Made by a program: the position numbers and the translations under genes
The notes under the pieces: model-generated
The model's input: only the letters and a program-made list of their open reading frames with translations
Told to the model about the DNA's origin: nothing
The model's database searches: none
Shown here: positions 23,800-34,195 of the stretch, one piece after another
Layout of the letters: every line of letters begins with the position of its first letter
Numbering within the stretch: the first letter of the stretch is position 1
NCBI RefSeq assembly: GCF_000002985.6
Contig: NC_003284.9
Location: 6,696,001 to 6,760,000, forward strand
DNA length: 64,000 nucleotides
Source: Caenorhabditis elegans
Taxonomy: Eukaryota; Nematoda; Chromadorea; Rhabditida; Rhabditidae
Reading direction: 5' to 3'

Positions 23800-26700
23800 T
23801 TATTGATATCCTGCATTGTCATGGACTGCTGATGAATCAACCGCCAACCACGGAGCATCGTTTTCGTATGACTTGTTAAAGCTGAATCCTCGGATGGAAA
23901 CGGTGTCTGGGATAATTTCACAAGAGACCAAACAGTATAGTGCCTGAAAAATTAACGGTAATGAACAAAAGTTAAAGTTTATCAGTAGTTAAATATGACA
24001 CTATCAAATTTAATTTAGTTTTTTTAATAATATGGTTTTCAAGAAGTGCCGGGCGAAATACAATCACTACTAAAATTTTCAGATTGTAGGCGGATATCAT
24101 TGTCAATGAAACTTGTAAATTGTTGAAGTTCCAATAATAAAGCCACAAAAAACTAACACATAGACTTACTAGATATAACACAAAGAGCACGTATGCAAAG
24201 GTGATCGGAGCAAGAACCATTATGATATACCACTCACTACCAAGTCGAGAAAACACGTAGTCAGAAATAAAATAAACGTTAATCGATAAAATTAACGCAG
24301 AAGTGATCAGAGCAAAAATTTGAAAAACTCTGAAAAAAAAGATAAATCTGAAAAGTATCAGTAATTTTTTACTCACTTAGAGCTTCTGAAGTCGTGCATT
24401 ATTTTTCGGCTCGAGGTAAATGTGATGATTGGAATTAGTGCAAACGGAAGTTGAATCATTTGAACACAATTTAAGAAATCATTCATTCCTGGAAAACAAT
24501 ATTTATAAGTCTGATTTTATATATTTTTGTAGCTGTACTATCCCTGATAGTTCTACCTGTTAAGTTTTGAACTCCTTGCGAATAAAACGTGAGCACGAGG
24601 GTTGGAGTGATTGCAATCGCTCTTGTAATTAGAACTCTCTTCCATTTGGGCCACTCAATTTTCACAAATCCTTCCATCACAAACTGTCCTGTATATGTTC
24701 CTGTCATTGTTGATGACTGTCCAGCTGCGAATATTCCAATTCCCCAGATAAACATTGCAATAGCTCCAAACTGGCATCCGAGATAAATTCCACCCTGAAA
24801 ATAACATTGTTTTGTTTTGCGGAAAAAAGAAAATGTGTAACCTTATAGATATCCACCTCAACTGGTTCAGTGTTATTTGGGAATATATCTGCATCCGGGA
24901 TGTCGTGTCTGGCTATGCACATTTCTCTCTGAAAACGAGCAATCAAAAATAATTTTTGAAAAAGACACTAACAACATCCGCATTTGTTTTCTGGTAAAGT
25001 CCATGTGCGAAAACGGCGACCACAAAAAGGTTGATGAAGAAGCTGAGGAAAAGAGCAATTGCCGACTCAAGTGTGAAATATTTGTTGGCCTCAGCCACAC
25101 GACGACGGTCTTTACGATCTACACGGCGAGACTGAAATTTCATTTGAAAGAGTGTAATGGACCACGTTTCAATCAATACTAGCAACAAGTCGACGTTGAC
25201 GTTTTAAAGAAAATAAGAAAAAAATCAGCTTGAAATTTGTAATCATTAATAATTTCACCACAGACCACAGTTTCATAAAAAAAACATTCTCATTGAAGAA
25301 ATAATTTTTTGAATAGAACTCTTCGAAACATTTGGTGGTAAAAACAAAAATACAATTGTTGCATACAATTGTTTAATACGTGGTCTATTTGTTTCAGAAA
25401 TTTAGGCATACGGTTCACAAAGTATGAATTTACTATTTTTCTATTTCTAAAGTGCATAGTATTGCATGCGTGTAAAAAATAAACTTGCAAAAAAATTCAA
25501 ACAGCTGATACGTATTCGCGTTTTCCGCGGTTTATCAAAATTCGATCATGATAGATTTTTTTAAAGATCATAACTCCGCATTTTGTTTTTCACAAAATTA
25601 TTGTTGTTTTTCTTTAGGTCTGTCACATGTTATCAGATGGTCAGATCAACACAGTCAACCGAAAATTTGAATAATAAAGTCAAACCTTCACTAGAGCCGA
25701 ATGAAGGTACAAATTGTGCGGCATGATGACAGCTCCGACAACTGATATCGCTTGCATAAACTCTCCTTTTCCACATCCAGCGCACCAAGGTACCACCATT
25801 CCAGATATAACTTCACCAATTGGAGGTTTCACAACGACAAACTGAAAAAAAACTTGCATTTAACATTTTTCAGGCTTTGTCAATTTCACCTCATAGCCAA
25901 ATGACACTGTCATTGTTAAAATAAGAAATCCAAAGATTAATTCCAGTTTTCGGATTCCGTACCGGTCGATCAGCAAAAATGTGAAGGTGTCAAGAATTGT
26001 GATGAAAACTCCAACGTAGAGTGGAACGCTGTTAAAAACATGTTAAAACACGCCAAAGCAAAATTCAACCTACAATCCTTTAGAGAGCAAGAAAATGGCA
26101 ATTGCTGTTCCAATAACTTCTTGCATATCACTACACACAATTGCAATCTCGATCATAAGCCAGAGAATGATGCGAGGAAGTCTTGGGTAAAATTGGTAGG
26201 CAACCTTAAGCACATAATATTTAAATTTACTCAATGTAACTTAGATATTACCTCTGCCATATGTTTTCCACTGACAACTCCAAGTCTTGCAGACATTCGT
26301 TGGAGCAACATTCCGATAATATGAGCTGAGAGCAAAACCCACAAAAGTTTGTAAGCCGCTTGTGCGCCAGACTGAAGGTCGCTTTCAATGTTTCCTGGGT
26401 CCAAATAGGCAATACTCATGAGAAATCCGGGCCCTGTGAACGCCCATAATTTTTTGAAGGAGAACGCTTTTTCCTGAAAAAAAATTGGTTATAGGAAATT
26501 AACATTAATAATTGATATAAAAAACTTTTTATCAATAAGAACTGAAACCAAACATTTCGAAAATCAAAACTCCAAATTTGTAATAATTTCACCATAAAGG
26601 AGACATAACTTAAACGAACAGTGGGCGGTAATCGGAAGCTCTAATTAATTCAAACAGTGGGTGATTGTCGAATTCAATAAATTTGACAAATGACAAGCGT

Positions 26701-27043
26701 TTATTTTGGGAAAAAAAACAACAAGAAAACGAGCGAAAAATGAATTTGAACTGCTTTTTTGTTAAAAATAGAAGAAATACAAATGTTCTTCCGGCAATCT
26801 TCACATCTTAAAAAATAATTCGCAACTGGCACTTTTGGTAACTTTCAAGAAAAAATCGACGCCACCTACTCATTAAAAATAATTTAATCTTGGGTCACTT
26901 ACCACATCATCAACTGGAATATCAACTCTCTCCTGACTCTCTGCATCTTCTTCCAAAAGATCTTGCTCGAGATGATCGTTTTGTGTTATTCGCCACGGTT
27001 CAGCCTCAGGCTCAATGGGACCATCGTTATTAGACGATGCCAT
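23800..27043 (-). CDS. smf-1: NRAMP-type divalent metal transporter SMF-1
   Basis: Eleven exons keep frame: 27043-26903, 26473-26252, 26204-26074, 26028-25890, 25841-25686, 25131-24973, 24928-24842, 24794-24557, 24488-24377, 24329-24170, 23943-23800, giving 562 residues. It has an acidic cytosolic N-terminus, then an NRAMP core with DPGN in TM1 ([14 protein letters not shown]), MPH in TM6 ([16 protein letters not shown]), [13 protein letters not shown] in exon 8, and two candidate glycosylation-loop residues (NNT). SMF-1 is a known Mn2+/Fe2+ importer in the intestine. The start at 27043 is preceded by TTTCAG at 27067-27072, a likely trans-splice acceptor 23 bp upstream. The first intron (26474-26902) and intron 5 (25132-25685) are the longest. 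Confidence 0.95.
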
Positions 27044-27066
27044 ACCGGAGCCAAGAAACTTGTCAC

Positions 27067-27068
27067 CT
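27067..27068 (-). promoter_or_regulatory. smf-1: Probable trans-splice acceptor of smf-1
   Basis: ACTATTTCAG on the minus strand lies 23 bp before the ATG. Choosing ATG 27043 rather than the methionine upstream of this AG follows from it. Confidence 0.5.
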
Positions 27069-27144
27069 GAAATAGTCATTTGAATTATGAATGAATTGTG
27101 TATCAGTAACCACGCTGAGTTGAAAACAAAATCGAAGCCTAAGA

Positions 27145-27159
27145 TGATAAGGATTATCA
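27145..27159. promoter_or_regulatory. Inverted pair of GATA sites upstream of smf-1
   Basis: TGATAAGGATTATCA contains two TGATAA half sites in opposite orientation, about 100 bp upstream of the smf-1 start. TGATAA is the known preference of the intestinal GATA factor ELT-2. That it acts on smf-1 is inference. Confidence 0.4.
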
Positions 27160-27991
27160 AAAAAACGTGAAACAAGAAATCAATGCATCTCTGGTTATGC
27201 AGAAACACGATAGAGGCAGGGATGACGTAGACTATAAAGAAAAAATGTGAAACACCGCATTATGGGAAACGATTCAACAATGAACACAATGAAAGAAAAC
27301 TATCAGAAATCAAAAAGTGTTGCTCATCTATTTGTCATAATCGAATTCATTTCAACCACATGATATTCTTTTCGCGCATTTAATTTTTGTTCAGTTCTTC
27401 CTTTTCTTCTACTTGTGTGAACAACAATGAACAAAACTAAAAGACGTTAAACTATAAAAGTGTTGGTTACCGCTCTCAGATGTGAAATGTTTTATTGGCA
27501 GGAATGGGGAGGAATAGGAAAAAACGCTGTGGAAAAAAACGCTGTCCTATACACAGGTGTGCGCGTTTTGCAAAAAAAAAAGGGTTATCGAGCTGACAGA
27601 ACGTAAACAGTTTACTCATATCCTGAATAGCAAACAGTATTTTTTGGAAAGAGTTTGTGTTTGATAGTTATGAAATTTTTCCATGGGATAACATTTAGTT
27701 TGAATTCACACATTCGTTAGAAAAGAAATTTTCAAAGTAAAACAAAATACAATTCGGTGTTTATTGACTAGTGTTGTTCAGAAATGCAAATGGTTATTAC
27801 AGCAATGGCAAGGGAATAGATCAAAAATACAAAACACATTAAAATATATAAATTGTATAAAGAGAACACGGGAGGATCAGATCTTCCTAATACAAAAGTT
27901 CAAACATTTTGATTCAAATAATTGAAATCTCTACACAAAAGTATTCTACATATAAAATATAATGGAAACATCTAATTTTTTCGGGAAACAT
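27160..27991. other. Intergenic region between smf-1 and the mitochondrial carrier gene
   Basis: About 0.8 kb of AT-rich sequence with no exon-like stretch. It would hold the smf-1 promoter and the 3' UTR of the carrier gene. Confidence 0.5.
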
Positions 27992-29660
27992 TTAAGCTTT
28001 TACTGGTGGAGCATATCCAAATTTCAATCGGAGCTGCTCGAAAAAGATGAATGTAAGAACGGTGTGTGGGGCAAGACGAGCCCAAGCCGGAATGAATCCC
28101 TTAAAGAAGCCCATTGGACCGAGCTTGGCGGTGAACATGAAGCAGTCGAGAATTCCCTGCAAAAAAAAAAATAAAGTAGACTTTGGTAGGCGTTTTTTAT
28201 GATGCCGATAATACCTTAAACTCGCCAGGGGCGGCGTTCATCATTCTGGTCTTCATCACGTCCAATGGTTGAGTCATGACAGTAGCCACACTAGCCTAGA
28301 AAAAATATGAATGAATTGTGTATTTGGTGCTGATCTAGGTATTTGTGTGTGGTACTGATGTTGGGCAATAACACTGGGAAAAGTTGTTGATTTTACCCAT
28401 ACTTACCGCACTGATCGAACTGGCAAAGTGAGTTTGTAGGTTGTCCTCGGCAACTCCAGAAGAGATAAGAGTCTGCTTAATTTGATCATAGAATGACAAC
28501 TGACCAATGGTCATGAGAATAGCACGAGATGTCGCCATAGTAGCTCCTGAAATTTTGAATTCAAATATATAATGGAGACAGCCAAAAAAAAATTAAAAGT
28601 AGTTAGTCGGAATTTCAAGAATAAGACTGAGTGCAAGACTAATCATTAAAAGAATTTCGAGGTACATTAATGATAGAGGGTGCAAGTTTGATATGGATGA
28701 CTTACTAATAGAGTAAATACAGTAAGTTTCAAATTGTTCAGGTTAATTAGAAATTAAAAATACGATAGGTTCTATTTTAAAACCTGTATACTGCATTTTC
28801 ACATTCATTCATTTTGTCAAGTTATAATTTGGTTGATTTTAAAAAAATCAATAAATTTAGTATTATGAAACAATAGATAAAGGAACAAAAATATTTTGTC
28901 AGTTGACAATTTTTATATAGGAAGACCGACAACTGAGATACTAGCACTAATAGAATGAATGCGGTACTTTTGTTCTCAAGCTTCTTATTTTAAAAAACTT
29001 TATAACGGCTTACCATTGAACATCTTCATGAATCCCTCTTCTCTAGTAATCCTCACCAATCCGTCCAAAGCGTGTTTGTAGTTTCTGCGCTGTTCTAGGG
29101 GAAGCTGGAACACTTATTATTTTTTAAACGTTAATTGTTTGAGATTCACCTTAGAATCGTTCTGCATTCTAACGTTAACCAAATCTCCAGGTGTTCCAAC
29201 CATTCCACCGCATGCTCCAGCAAAACCGGCGAGAAGCGCCTTTTGGTAGAAGGGCAATGGTTGATCTGGAAAATGATTTTTTTTTCTTAAATATTGATTC
29301 TGTGATCAAAACATTGAAAGGGCACAATATCCAACCTTGGGGGAGTTGCTTCTTTACAGTTTCATAAATTCCAAATCTAGTAGTCGAATAAGTGAGCTGA
29401 CGGAGAACCGATGCAGATACTCCGTTGTAGAACGCAAGGATTCCGTCGTTCTTGTAGATTTTAAGTGAAAGTTGGCCAATCGTCAGTTTTCCTTGTTGCT
29501 GAGTTTGAAGTTGAACCTGAAAATTTTGGATTTTTGCGAAAGTGAGTCATGTGTTTAAAACCTTCAAGAGATCAAGGGGGTGAGTGCAGCAAGCGGCCAT
29601 GGCTCCAGCCACTCCTCCAAAATACCATCGTCCAAGTCGTTTGGTTTTGTCTTCGGCCAT
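27992..29660 (-). CDS. slc-25A10: Mitochondrial dicarboxylate carrier (SLC25A10 type)
   Basis: Seven exons keep frame: 29660-29562, 29516-29336, 29265-29150, 29104-29014, 28546-28407, 28295-28215, 28156-27992, giving 290 residues, the usual size of the family. Three mitochondrial carrier repeats are visible from their P-x-[DE] signatures: HPLDLLKVQLQ near residue 28, TPGDLVNVRMQ near 120 and QPLDVMKTRMM near 215. The pattern of the repeats, with the Asn in the second, matches dicarboxylate carriers that exchange malate or succinate for phosphate across the inner mitochondrial membrane. It lies 263 bp downstream of the lipase maturation factor gene on the same strand, so the two may be an operon. 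Symbol assigned from memory of locus K11G12.5. Confidence 0.88.
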
Positions 29661-29923
29661 TATAAAACCTGTTTTGTAAGTTATTAATATTATTATATTA
29701 ATTAAAATTTTAAAAAAGCAATGAATATATAAAATGTGAATCGAACACATGCAAATTTCAAAAAAAAAAACAAATGTTTTTAAAAAATTGAAAATAATTT
29801 ATAAACCAGTAAACAGGGGAAGAAAAAGAGATGTCAATGAATTTTAATGCTTCGATGATGGCGAAATCAACAATTAAAGCTAAACAAAAAAAATCGAGTA
29901 TCTAATAAGAAGTGGTTAGGTGT
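29661..29923 (-). other. Short intercistronic region
   Basis: 263 bp between the stop of the lipase maturation factor gene and the start of the carrier gene, both on the minus strand. AAACAG lies just upstream of the carrier ATG and could be a trans-splice acceptor, though its pyrimidine tract is weak. Confidence 0.4.
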
Positions 29924-32900
29924 CTATTCATTCCGACGATGTGCCGAAAAGAAGTAGCTATACATTTTTCTGAAAAACACCAGCACAACCATTGTGGAGA
30001 TCAAGGCGATCTCGTCGATCCCGGCTGTAAGACGGTGGCACTGTTTCAGATACTTTCCAAGAGGACCGTTAACGAATTCACTTTTCCTTTTGTTAATGAT
30101 TTTGTGCTCGGTGAGATAGTTGAGAAGAGCGTCATTTCCTTTGTTAAAGGTCGGCATGTACTCTTCTTGGAAGCTGCGGGTCCACCAGTTTCTAAAAAAA
30201 TAGTTTTGGAGTTATATAAGTTCAAATAAAACACAAACTTGTCTCCGATATCAGTGAAGTGGTACATGTAGAGCTTGGCACGCGCAAATCTCATCGGCTC
30301 TGATCGATTTTTGAATGGATAATCTTCAATCAAATTTACAACTTCCGTTGTGTTCTGCATAAGATGATAGACAAGTGACAGAAAGAACGGATTTTGCTGA
30401 TATGTTCCTTCGGCAGCATAGTACATTTGCATATCAAGACGCGGATGGTGAGGAGAAATAAATCTTGGACGCTTTGACACCTTCCCTGGTTTCGAGGTGA
30501 ACTCGATTTCTCTCCAAGGTCCTTCAATATGATGAGATCCTTCAATCACAATTTCTGGTCTTCCGTGTGTTCCGGTCATTCTGGAGTTTTCAAAAATTAA
30601 TTAATTTCAAAAAAGTGAAATCTCACTGTCTGTAGGATCCATAAGAGTTTGCTACGCTCCAGCTATTCACAGTCTTGTACATGGTCATCACAACTGGCGG
30701 CTCGTATGTTCGCTGAGCAAGTTTCTCGTCCATTCTTAGCAATGGAATATTTCCATAGACACCGAGAAAAAGGACGGAGCACAAGACAAATGCCAAGTGC
30801 ACCCATTTCTTCATTCTACCATTTTGACTCGAACCAACTCTGAAAAAAAAATTAAGATGTCAAAGGCAGCGTAGCGCCAGTGCGTAAATTGTTAGAAACC
30901 TTATGATGCGAAATGATGCGAAATGATGCGAAAATGTCCAAATATCATAATAATTTTTTTCAAAATGTATTTTTAAATTTGTTTTATCTAATTATATTTC
31001 AACTGTGAATGTTCAAACATTGCAGGGATTCAAATATGCGACAGTGCTATTGAAAAACCATAAGTTCATGAGACATAAAAATAATAATTTGGAGTTTCAC
31101 TATGACATCCGATGATTTTCGCATTTTCAATTTGGTCATTTTGGTCATCTTGGCATTGCTTCCCCATTGGGGCTACCCCACCTATAGGCTAAAACTTACT
31201 TTAACATCGAATAACAATTGACGATTGTAAAAATTATTGCCATAGTTGCAACAATGACATCAATATAGTATATCATGAATTTACGGAAAGATTCGTGCGT
31301 GAGAGCTGAAAAAAAAATTATCATAAAAATCAGTCCACAAACTTAGAAAAAAAGTTTCAAAACTCACTGAGTGCAAAGCTGGGCAAACGATCGTCTTCAA
31401 ACAAAATTTTGTACGGCAACCGATAGACAACCTCAAATCCGATTTTCGCGAAAACTATCGCGGCAAGGAATGAAGCACCAATTGGAACTCTGGGTGTTTG
31501 CAACAAGCTGACCATCAATACAAGAATATTGTAATTGAAGAAACCATTGTTGCCGGTGAAAAGTGTGAGTGTCGTGAGAAGAACCTGAACTTTGTGGTTA
31601 AATTGTATCATTGTCATCATCACTCACCTGACAGAAGAAAACAAAGTACCGAACGTGGATCAATGGGATCAAGAAGAGTGGCGGAAGAAGAATTTCAATA
31701 AAATTCATTTGCAACGTTGCCAACTGTTTGAAGAATTGCGGGAAATAATGAGCATACCATGCAAACGGAGTCGGCAGTGGTTGGGATTCAAAGTGATAGT
31801 TTAGAGCTGAAATGTAAAAAACAAGGTTTGATAAAACTGTCTGAGAAAATTAGAGTTTTTCTTGTAAATTACCTGTAAGATTCCACCATGTAGGGCATTT
31901 GCTCAACAACTTTGTTGCTCCATTCATAAACACAACACGAAGTAGAAGAGAGACTATTCCAAATAGAGCAATCTGTAATATAAATTTCTAATGAGTTTTT
32001 GAAAAAAATCAACTTTTTAAAGGCGGAGCTCATAAAATCATGATTTTATGGCCTAAAAAACTGAACTCCTTAATGAAACTCCTCAAACCAGGAAAAAAAT
32101 TTATGACGATAGAAAGTTTCGGAAAAAAACAGTCAAAGTTTAGCGCTAAATTCTCACGTTTCTAAAACCTTTGAGTAAAGCATCGGCCGAAAATCAAATT
32201 TTCAGCTCGTCTGGCACATTGTTGACGTTAATTTCACGTTTTTCGTTATTTAGAGACACTTTCAGCACTATGCCAGTTTAGTCATTTTTAGGAGTCTGAT
32301 GAAAATGTATCTGACCAATTTTAAAACGCTGAATAAACAACCAAAGTAAACAAATTAGGGAAGTAAAGATTAAAAATCAATTTCCAGTTAGTGCGATTGA
32401 ATAAGAGCTATGCTAAGTTTTTTTTTCAAAATTCTTAACCAAAATATATTTTGAAATTTTATGCAATTTGATGAAAAAGCTTTAATGTTTTATGTCGATT
32501 TTTAATTGTTTACAGCAACAATAATGCCCAATTTCACCTTTAATTTTTCAACCTACCGAATCTGCCGGACCATTATCAAACCAAGCGAGAATTGCTACGT
32601 AGACCGTAGATTCCAACAGTAAGGCATCCCACTGGTAGTACATGAACACACCTCCTGCCTGGAATTAACTTATATTAAAAAACTATTTCTAGAATCTTTC
32701 TTCACTTACCTCATAAATGGTGCGATATAGCAGGTACAGAATCAGATATGTGATGATATTTTGACATCTTGGTTTATAAATTGCAAACGCCGAAAGAAAC
32801 AATCCGACAAGACAAAAAGCTTGCAATCCGACTGACGGCGATAGGTGGAGGATTTGACAAACGGAGCGAAGAAGTGGGAGACGGCATTGAAAAATACTTT

Positions 32901-33657
32901 CCTCCTCTAAAAAAAGACAAACTGTAAAGTTGGTGACGTGACTGAACTTGAAAAAATTCAACGAAACTATGAGAAAAAGTCGTGTCTCTCGCCTCTTTTC
33001 TTATCGCCGATGTGTTTTCAAACTGTTCTTTGGCATGAGAAAACAGATAAAATTTTAGTAAACACCGACTGAAGCGCCTCCATTTTTGAAAAAAAAATGT
33101 ATTAAAATTTGGGCAAAACGTGAGAATAGTTAACGAAAAATTATTGAGTTTCGTTATCCTTGAGTAAAGAAGTTCTTTGCTATTGCTGGGAAGAGATGCC
33201 AATAAAAAGAGGGAAAACGCGCGTACGACGAGAGAAATGTTCAAAAATGCACGCACACAGAGATGTTGCTCACAGACAATGTTTTTGAAGAATATGAGAT
33301 TAAGATTTGTGAGAATAATGTTTAAAATTGTTTCTAAAGTTATTCTGATTTGATTTTGAATTTTAATGCCACAATGCTTATAGAAGTTTCGATCAATTTT
33401 GAAGCTGAGTGATCTTATCAGCAAGTCACCGATCTTCAACTCGAGCGTAAACATACCACATTCTAGCATAGGAGCCACTGGGACAAGTCCACGTTCTCCA
33501 AATAATCCTGCAATAATTATCGATTTTTAAAAACAATAAAAAACCACGGAAACTGACCATGAATTTGTGGGTAAATCGATGAAAATGCAGTAAAAAGAAC
33601 TATCAGTTGTCCGTATAAAATGCATTTTTTGATACGTTTCGTACCCAAGGGAGGCAT
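29924..33657 (-). CDS. Lipase maturation factor family membrane protein
   Basis: Eleven exons keep frame: 33657-33558, 33507-33457, 32906-32710, 32658-32557, 31972-31873, 31806-31628, 31584-31368, 31305-31200, 30839-30627, 30580-30239, 30191-29924, giving 624 residues. It is a multi-pass ER membrane protein. Family hallmarks are LFGERGLVPV near 35, YYQWDALLLE near 124, HFESQPLPTPFAWYAH near 190 and the C-terminal GPWREIEF...KPG...RPRFISPHHPRLDMQMYYAA, which is the conserved LMF domain. LMF proteins help fold and assemble dimeric lipases in the ER. TTTTCTGCAG directly precedes the ATG, a likely SL1 acceptor. Intron 2 (32907-33456) stays open in one frame but disrupts the family alignment, so it is treated as non-coding. 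I do not recall a gene symbol. Confidence 0.88.
30869..31190. repeat. Dispersed MITE-like repeat in the lipase maturation factor gene
   Basis: Begins AGCGTAGCGCCAGTGCG and contains GTCCAAATATCATAATAA and GCGACAGTGCTAT, shared with the copies at 6.9 and 52.5 kb. It includes a 10-bp tandem repeat (GCGAAATGAT) at 30903-30930. Lies within intron 8. Confidence 0.6.
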
Positions 33658-34195
33658 CTGCAGAAAACAAGATTTGAAAGAAAATAAGACGGCCATACAA
33701 GTAAAGAAATGGCTAACGAGAGGTCAACCGAGCAGCAGAACAAACAATAAAGGGGGAACCCCCCGAGAGGTGGAAAGAGAAATGTAAATGCGCTCCATTG
33801 AACATGATGTTTTGACGGTGTAAACAACGGCCCCATGTTTCATTGATCATCTGTTGCAACGTGTGATCACAATTTGAATATTTAGTTTTTCGGAAATGAA
33901 AAACTATTGTTCATTTTTTTTAAAATTTAATATTTTCTCCTATCAGTTTCAGTTGTCACGAACAGTTTTTTGTTGGCAAAATCGGACCATCAACTAAAAA
34001 TAACAATTTATTATGTATTTGAAAGAGTGATAAATTAATTTAAATGTTGTAATATTTAAGAAATATTTTGAACAAAAATAATAATAAATTAAATAAATAC
34101 CAAAAAATGTTATTCGTAAAATTACGACTTATACAACCAGAAGTAATGTGTTTTTTTTTGTTGAAAATCTGAGAATTCAAAAATAAAACACATAA
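33658..34195. other. Intergenic region between GH63-like gene and lipase maturation factor gene
   Basis: About 540 bp with no exon. It holds the putative promoter of the 29924-33657 gene and the 3' UTR of the 34196-37243 gene. Confidence 0.5.

Noticed and set aside
32774-33478. 234-codon minus-strand open frame across intron 2 of the lipase maturation factor gene
   Set aside because: It begins in exon 2 but reads exon 3 in the wrong frame, while splicing 33456-32907 restores the conserved LMF sequence. Openness here looks accidental.
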